DNA of 64,000 bases from Diplonema papillatum (taxonomy: Eukaryota > Euglenozoa > Diplonemea > Diplonemida > Diplonemidae), in assembly GCA_030068145.1 (NCBI GenBank), contig JAPJBO010000655.1, positions 62,001-126,000 of the forward strand. The letters are read 5' to 3'. Shown in pieces: positions 58,941-64,000 of this stretch. The notes beneath the pieces were generated by a model that saw only the letters and a list, made by a program, of their open reading frames with translations, was not told the origin of the DNA and did no database searches. The translations under genes and the position numbers were made by a program. How positions within the stretch are numbered: the stretch's first letter is position 1; every line of letters starts with the position of its first letter.

Positions 58941-60718
58941 CTACGAAGTGCTGTCATGGATGTCTTCCAAGATTCTTCCGACGCGATCGATGGCAGCAGT
59001 CTTGATTGAGAATTTGCAGGTGTGGATTTTCTCACAGTACGCAGTTGAATCCGTCGTCGGTGCATACGCAAAGAGCCCGACATCTGGTACGCAGTGCCAC
59101 TGTCAGACGCTGTGCATCGTCTCCGAAGCACGGCTCGGTTTTGCCAGTGCGTATGTTTGATTTCCAAAGCCTAAGAAAAGCAAACGGAAAGAAAAAGTGC
59201 TGAGCACTCGTGCTGCTTCTTGTTTTTTTTTTGCTGTTGTTTTGTTGCTTTTTATCGTGGCTTTGTTTGTGCTCTCTTCTTGCTAGTTCCGCCCCCGCGG
59301 TTCTTTTTGCATTTTGCTTCCTCCAGTGGTTCTTTCTTCGCGTATACAAGGGATTTACAATTTCGAGGTATTTGTGCCGCGTGCAGTCGGAGAGCAGCAA
59401 GGAAATGGCAGAGACTGCGGGACGGGACACAGGGACGGGGACACAGGAACATAATGAACAACTCGTACATCGCAGTCACGTGTGGCGTTTACGGAGCAGC
59501 AATGTGCACGCAACAAGAAAGCCGGCATATTGCGGTACGCTTAGTTTATTATTGAGTACCTCGCTAGAACTCCACGTCTGATCAAACTATCAGACCGTAG
59601 CAGTGGGACGGGTAATTCGACGCAGTCGAATTACCTGTCCAGTCCTGCGAGAAGGGTTCTGGCTCAACAACGAGTGCCTTTTGTTTGGCAGCTTACAGCA
59701 GCAATGTGCGGGTTTACAATGCCAGGAGACAACCGCTCGCGCCGGGAACATTCGTATCCCGGCAGACCGCTCACTGCTGTGCCCGACTGTTTCTCTCTTT
59801 GGAATTCATTAGCACTTCAACACGTAGGGGTGAAATGTCCCCACACTGGGTTGGGTTGAGCTCCTCCCGCAACGTGAACTGCGCTCTACATTTCGTGGAG
59901 CCTATTCATTCACGATGGTCCAGAAACTCGCCTGGGGTTGTCTGCAGTACACCGAAAGCGTCAGGAGAGACATGAGCATCGGAAAGTAGAACATGCAGTC
60001 GGACCAACCTCCCCTGCAGGAGTCAATTCCAATGACGAGGCATCGGGACAGCTAGCACTTTTCTGGCGGTGAGTGGGCGGCCGAGACTGCAGCGCAGACA
60101 CGCAGGCACACGGTGGGAGAGACCAGCAGATGCGATATTGATTGGTAAAAGCGAAAAAGGAAGAAGGGGCCGGGGTCGCGACACTCGTCGACGAACCGGA
60201 AGCTTCGCTCGTCACAACGTTTTTGTTTTTACACACTCACAGGGAGACTGCTGGGGTGATTGCTAGAGCGTGCTCGGAATTCTGTAGATAACACGTGTCC
60301 CATGCTCCGTGGTTCGCTACTGCACGATATCAGGTGATGCGAGGCTGCGGTTCGTGCCTGTTCATACCAGGGCTACCCATGCTACGAGTGTTCAGGCATT
60401 CCCCTTCGCTACGCGGTTTTGTTGTGACAAAGACTGGTTGGAGGAGGATATGGCTTCGAGGAACTACTGCAATATCTTTTTACACTGACAGGCCGCAAGG
60501 GGTGCAGACATGCTGCTTTCTCCTTGAAAATGCTAGACTACGGCCAGAGTTACAGAACGTTGGTTGGGATGCGGCGCATGGTAGACGCCGTGAGCGACGC
60601 TCGGACATCGAGGGCAAGCGGCGTCGCTGGGAATTGATAGCGCTTTCCGAAGATGCAAAACTGCCCAGAAGATGAAGAAGCCGTCACAATCAGCCTTCGC
60701 CAGGGGGCTTGAAGGCAT
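58941..60718 (-). CDS. candidate seven-exon small gene, 177 residues, unrecognised
   Basis: Proposed exons are 60718-60554, 60281-60241, 60013-59953, 59878-59847, 59794-59775, 59414-59359 and 59099-58941. Total 534 bases, open throughout and ending in TAG, with GT-AG borders and matching phases at all six junctions. The best-supported parts are the last exon (WHCVPDVGLFAYAPTTDSTA, then CEKIHTCKF and IDRVGRILEDIHD) and exon 3 (GGWSDCMFYFPMLMSLLTLS). The ATG at 60718 directly follows a GAGCAG acceptor-like site. The 20-base fifth exon is the weakest link. The gene fits snugly between neighbours, 102 bases from the next stop codon. I cannot assign a family. Confidence 0.4.
59606..59640. repeat. 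16-bp hairpin within an intron
   Basis: GGTAATTCGAC at 59611-59621 and GTCGAATTACC at 59625-59635 pair perfectly around GCA; GGAC / GTCC extends the stem outward with one mismatch. Confidence 0.6.
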
Positions 60719-60820
60719 CTGCTCTGCACGAAAAGCGATGCGCACCGGGCCGCAGACAGACGTTGCGAAAAGCGGTCGTCGCTCCGTGCGCAGCACGAAG
60801 AAAGCCGCCGCAACGCGATT

Positions 60821-63800
60821 TCAACCCGCGGTCCACGAAATGCTGCGGGCTTCCAGGATGGCCTTCGCGCGGCTGAGTTCGCGGGCCGTCAGCTCGTCTT
60901 CCAGCGCCTTGCGCAGGTCGCCTCTGCGGAACTTGGGGTACAGCCGGTTGAAGGCGTGCTGCGCCGCGACCCAGTCGCGCTCGGCGCCGACGCGCGCCAG
61001 CTGGTCGAAGACGCGCTGTTCGTCGGTGCCAAAGCCTTGCATGGCGCCGTGCAGCGCCGCCGCCACCTGCTCCGCGGCCGAAGCAGGCCCAGCGTTGCTT
61101 GTTCGGGCGAGGGCCGGGGAAGGCGAGGCGTCGGCCGGCACGCGGGAGGCTCCGCTCCCGCTGCGCTCGCTGGGCGACCCCGGGATGGCGATCGTCGGCG
61201 CCGGCGGCTTCGCCTTCGGCGCGCGGGGCGTCGCGAACGACGGCGCGGTGGCCGGGCTGGTCGGCGTTTCCGGGACGGGGCCTTTCGACTGGGTAGCGCT
61301 GGCAGGGCTGAAGCTGGGGCGGCTGTCTTGCCGCGTCGGCGAGACCTGCCGCTTCGACGGGTCCGCCTTCGTGTCGAACCTGCCGCTGGGCATGCTCGAC
61401 AGGACGTGCGACACGTACTGCATCCTGTTCTGCAGGTCGCTCACCTCCCTCGTGAGGGGAGACTGGCTCCTGTACGGCGAGGCCCCGCTCCGCAGCGAGC
61501 GGGGCGGCGACGCCGGCATCTCAAACTGCGAGCTCAGCTGCCGAAGCTTCCGAAGGTTGGTCCGCTCCTCCGAAGCGACGTCGACCGGCAGGCGCAGCGA
61601 CGACACCGAGCTCGCGCCCGCGGCGTGAACCCCGACGGCGTACTGAGAAGCTGAGGTGATCGTCCCTCCCAACGACGCCTCCCTGCGGGCCGACCTCAGG
61701 CTGCCCTCCAGCTCGTGCACCCTCTGCGACGTCTCCCGCAGCTCCAGCCGGAGGGTGTCTTCTGCGCGCGGCCGCCGGGGGGTCTCCCGCACCTCGTCAA
61801 GTGCGCGCTGGCGGCGTATCGACTCGTGGTGGGCCTCCGCCTCTGCCTCCCGCCGGGCTTCCCTTTCGACGGACAGCTCGGACCGGTGGTTGATGAGCTC
61901 TGACTCAAGTCCAACCAGCCGCAGCGCGGCGCCCCGCCGCGCCTCCGCCTCGACGGACAGCTCGCGTGCGAGGCGGGTGGCGTCCCGCTGGCCGCGGCCT
62001 TCCCGCCCCTCGAGCGCTGCGCACCGCTCCTCGGCGGCGGCAAGCTCGCTGTGCAGCCGCTGCGCGCGGGTCTCCTCGGCCCGCAGGGCCGACGAATGCC
62101 GCTCCGCGAGCGCGGCCTGCAGGTTGACCGACCCCAGCAGCCCAGACGCCGCGGCTGCGGCGTCCGCCTCCTTGTGCCGGATCTGCTCGCGCAGCTCGTC
62201 GACCCGGGCGCGGGCCATCGACCGCTCGTGTTCGAGCGATTTCCGGGCCTCGATGAGGTCGCGGTGGTGGCCGGCGCGCTCCGCGTCGGTCTCGGCGCTG
62301 GCGGCGCGCACCTTGCGGAGCTCGTCGTCGAGCTGACGCAGGGCGGCGGCGTCGCCGGCGTGTCGCTGAAGGTCTGCCTCCAGCTGGCAGACCGTCGCCT
62401 GCAGCCGCGCGATGGCGGCCGCTTTGCTTTGGATCTCGGCGCCGTGCGCCATCTTCAGGTTGTCCAGCTCCCGCCGGACGCGCGCCGCCTCCGCCCGCTG
62501 CTCGACGGCCTCGTCGCGGGAGCTGCGGATGTGCTTCTCCGACGCGTGGAACTTCAGCTCCATGTCGTCCTGCCGCTGCGCGTGCAGCGCCTTCCACTCG
62601 CCCGTCTCGGCCGCCTGGGCCTCGAGCTCCCCGACGCGGAGCCGCAGGCGCTGGATCTCGCCCGCCGCGACAATCGCTTCGTGCCGCGCGGTCTCCAGCT
62701 CGCCCCGCATCGCGTCGAGCTTCGCTTCGCTGCCGCCGACGGCGGCCCGCAGCTTCGCGGCGTCGGTCTTGGCGCCCGAAACGCGCGCTTCCGCGTCTCG
62801 GCGCAGCGTCTGCGTGGAGGTGGGGGATGGAGATGGGCCGGAAGCTCACAGAAAAGCGCTACACGTGTGCTGAAAACGAGCTTTTCGCGTTCTGATCATC
62901 ATATGCCGTCTTGCGAGGCACAGCTCGCTTTCGAGGGCTCAACGCCGCGATTTCAGGCGGGTGTGAACATCATCAGCTAGCATCGCACAAAATTATGACG
63001 ACATACCTCAGAGTGTTTCGATTCAGCTTCGCGAGTGACGTTAAGAGCGGAAGACTCTTCCAGCTCCCGACGCAGCGAGGACAGCTCCCTTTCGAGGGTT
63101 CTCGCCTTCGACTCTGTAAGAGTTTATCAAGGTAGAAACGGTGGGCGGTGTGTGCACGTGGTGTGCACAAAGTTGCAGAAATCACCAAGCAAGCTGAATC
63201 ACAACGTCTACTATGCAAATACCGCACAAAGGCGAACAACGGCACGACTCTGCACGAACTCGGCAGCAAACCATAGTGCAGCCGAGCGCGCGAGTTATGA
63301 GGTGAGGAGATCGTTTCGTCGGTGGTACCCCAGAGAAGGGGGGAGGTGGGAGATGGGTGCATACGCGTTGCCGTCAAGTCCTTTTCGCCCTCGTCAACTT
63401 GTTGCTTCGAAATGGCTTCGCGCTGTGGTGATAGTAGTGAGACGGTTGGTCCAACATCCAAAACCTACTAAACACAAAAGCATTTTCTGCTCCCGCATGC
63501 GAGCGGCGCAAAATACAAAAAGGAACAGGTTTGCCGTGTTGCCGACGCGCGCTGTTCGTGGCCTGACGGTTCGCTCACCTCGATTTGGTAGCGTTGCGTG
63601 CACTGCGCCGCCGACTACAAATTCGCAGAGCTAGAGTCAGGCACAGAAAACAAAACTTCCCCGCGAAAATGTGCATACTCTTTGACTGATGGTCAGCGCG
63701 TCGCGCGCCTCGTCGAGCTCGAAGCGCATCGCGTTGAGCTTCCGCTGGAAGTCGGGCCGCTCGTTTTCGAGCTGGGCGACCGTCGCGTTCGAGGCGGCGA

Positions 63801-64000
63801 GCTGCGATTTGACGTGCTGCACCTCGCGCTCCAAGTCGGCCTGCCGGGCCTGCGCCGCGGACAGCTTCCGGGTTGCACTCGCGAGATCCCGCCGCGCGTT
63901 GTCGAGCTGCTGCTGGGAGCGCTCGGCTTCCTCGCGCCGCAGGGCGATCTGCTCCTTGTACGCCGCCAGCTGCTGCAGGGCCGAGCTGTGCTGCTCGCCG
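60821..64000 (-). CDS. coiled-coil protein with a C-terminal annexin-like repeat, 5' end outside window
   Basis: Exons are >64000-63679, 63111-63007 and 62809-60821, all phase 0, with donors GTATGC and GTATGT and acceptors ACAGAG and CACGCAG. The visible part is about 804 residues. Nearly all of the first 500 is heptad-rich coiled coil (for example QLAAYKEQIALRREEAERSQ, TLERELSSLRRELEES). A Ser/Pro-rich linker with several S-P sites (SPPRSLRSG, SQSPLTREV) follows. The last 90 residues resemble one annexin repeat: AAALHGAMQGFGTDEQRVFD, then ERDWVAAQHAFNRLYPKF and LRKALEDELTARELSRAKAI. The GxGTDE loop reads GFGTDE; a full calcium site would also need a downstream acidic residue about 40 positions on, for which the Glu in LEDEL is a candidate. 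Expected role: a membrane- or axoneme-attached scaffold (inference). Confidence 0.7.

Overview
The window looks like nuclear DNA of a flagellated protist, most probably a euglenozoan of the diplonemid type. Three observations point there. Every host gene I can support (17, counting five tandem copies) lies on the minus strand, which resembles the directional clusters of euglenozoans. An isolated 18S rRNA fragment near 33.7-33.95 kb has euglenozoan-like wording around the 'AATCAAGAACG...GATCAGATACC' core. The gene content is rich in cytoskeletal and ciliary proteins (Hook, LRRC51-like, CH+GAR, annexin-tailed coiled coil). Unlike kinetoplastid genes, these carry many cis-introns, whose donors mostly read GT(A/G)TG(C/T). 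The assignment is inference; no database was searched.

Layout: 0-2.2 kb holds two fragments of hAT transposase on the plus strand. 2.2-5.1 kb is spacer with homopolymer runs, a Cys/His-rich relic and a 143-bp tandem repeat. 5.1-9.1 kb has a multi-exon membrane protein, a 151-bp inverted-repeat element and a two-exon 80-residue gene. 9.6-25.8 kb is an array of five nearly identical genes for a 487-residue secreted protein with a TULIP/BPI-like look. The array contains a decayed sixth unit and is broken by two insertions of about 2 kb, one of which carries a tyrosine-recombinase fragment. 26.7-30.2 kb is a three-exon gene fusing phosphopantetheine adenylyltransferase, dephospho-CoA kinase and an HD-type phosphohydrolase-like domain. 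Its first intron is a 49-bp minisatellite located where the middle of the kinase domain should be encoded.

31-64 kb is denser: an Arg/Ser-rich unknown protein, the rRNA fragment, a CH+GAR microtubule/actin linker, a protein ending in a thioredoxin fold, a 1247-residue coiled-coil protein, a Hook dynein-adaptor homologue rebuilt from four exons, an LRRC51-like protein rebuilt from four exons, two unrecognised multi-exon genes, and a coiled-coil protein with a single annexin-like repeat that runs off the window end. Several of these would work together in microtubule and flagellum organisation: Hook links cargo to dynein, GAR domains bind microtubules, and LRRC51 is a ciliary-lineage protein.

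A recurring theme is that tandem arrays with unrelated units (26, 49, 54, about 130 and about 148 bp) sit inside introns. A dispersed repeat with a (CT)n edge on the coding strand lies against a splice acceptor in one case.
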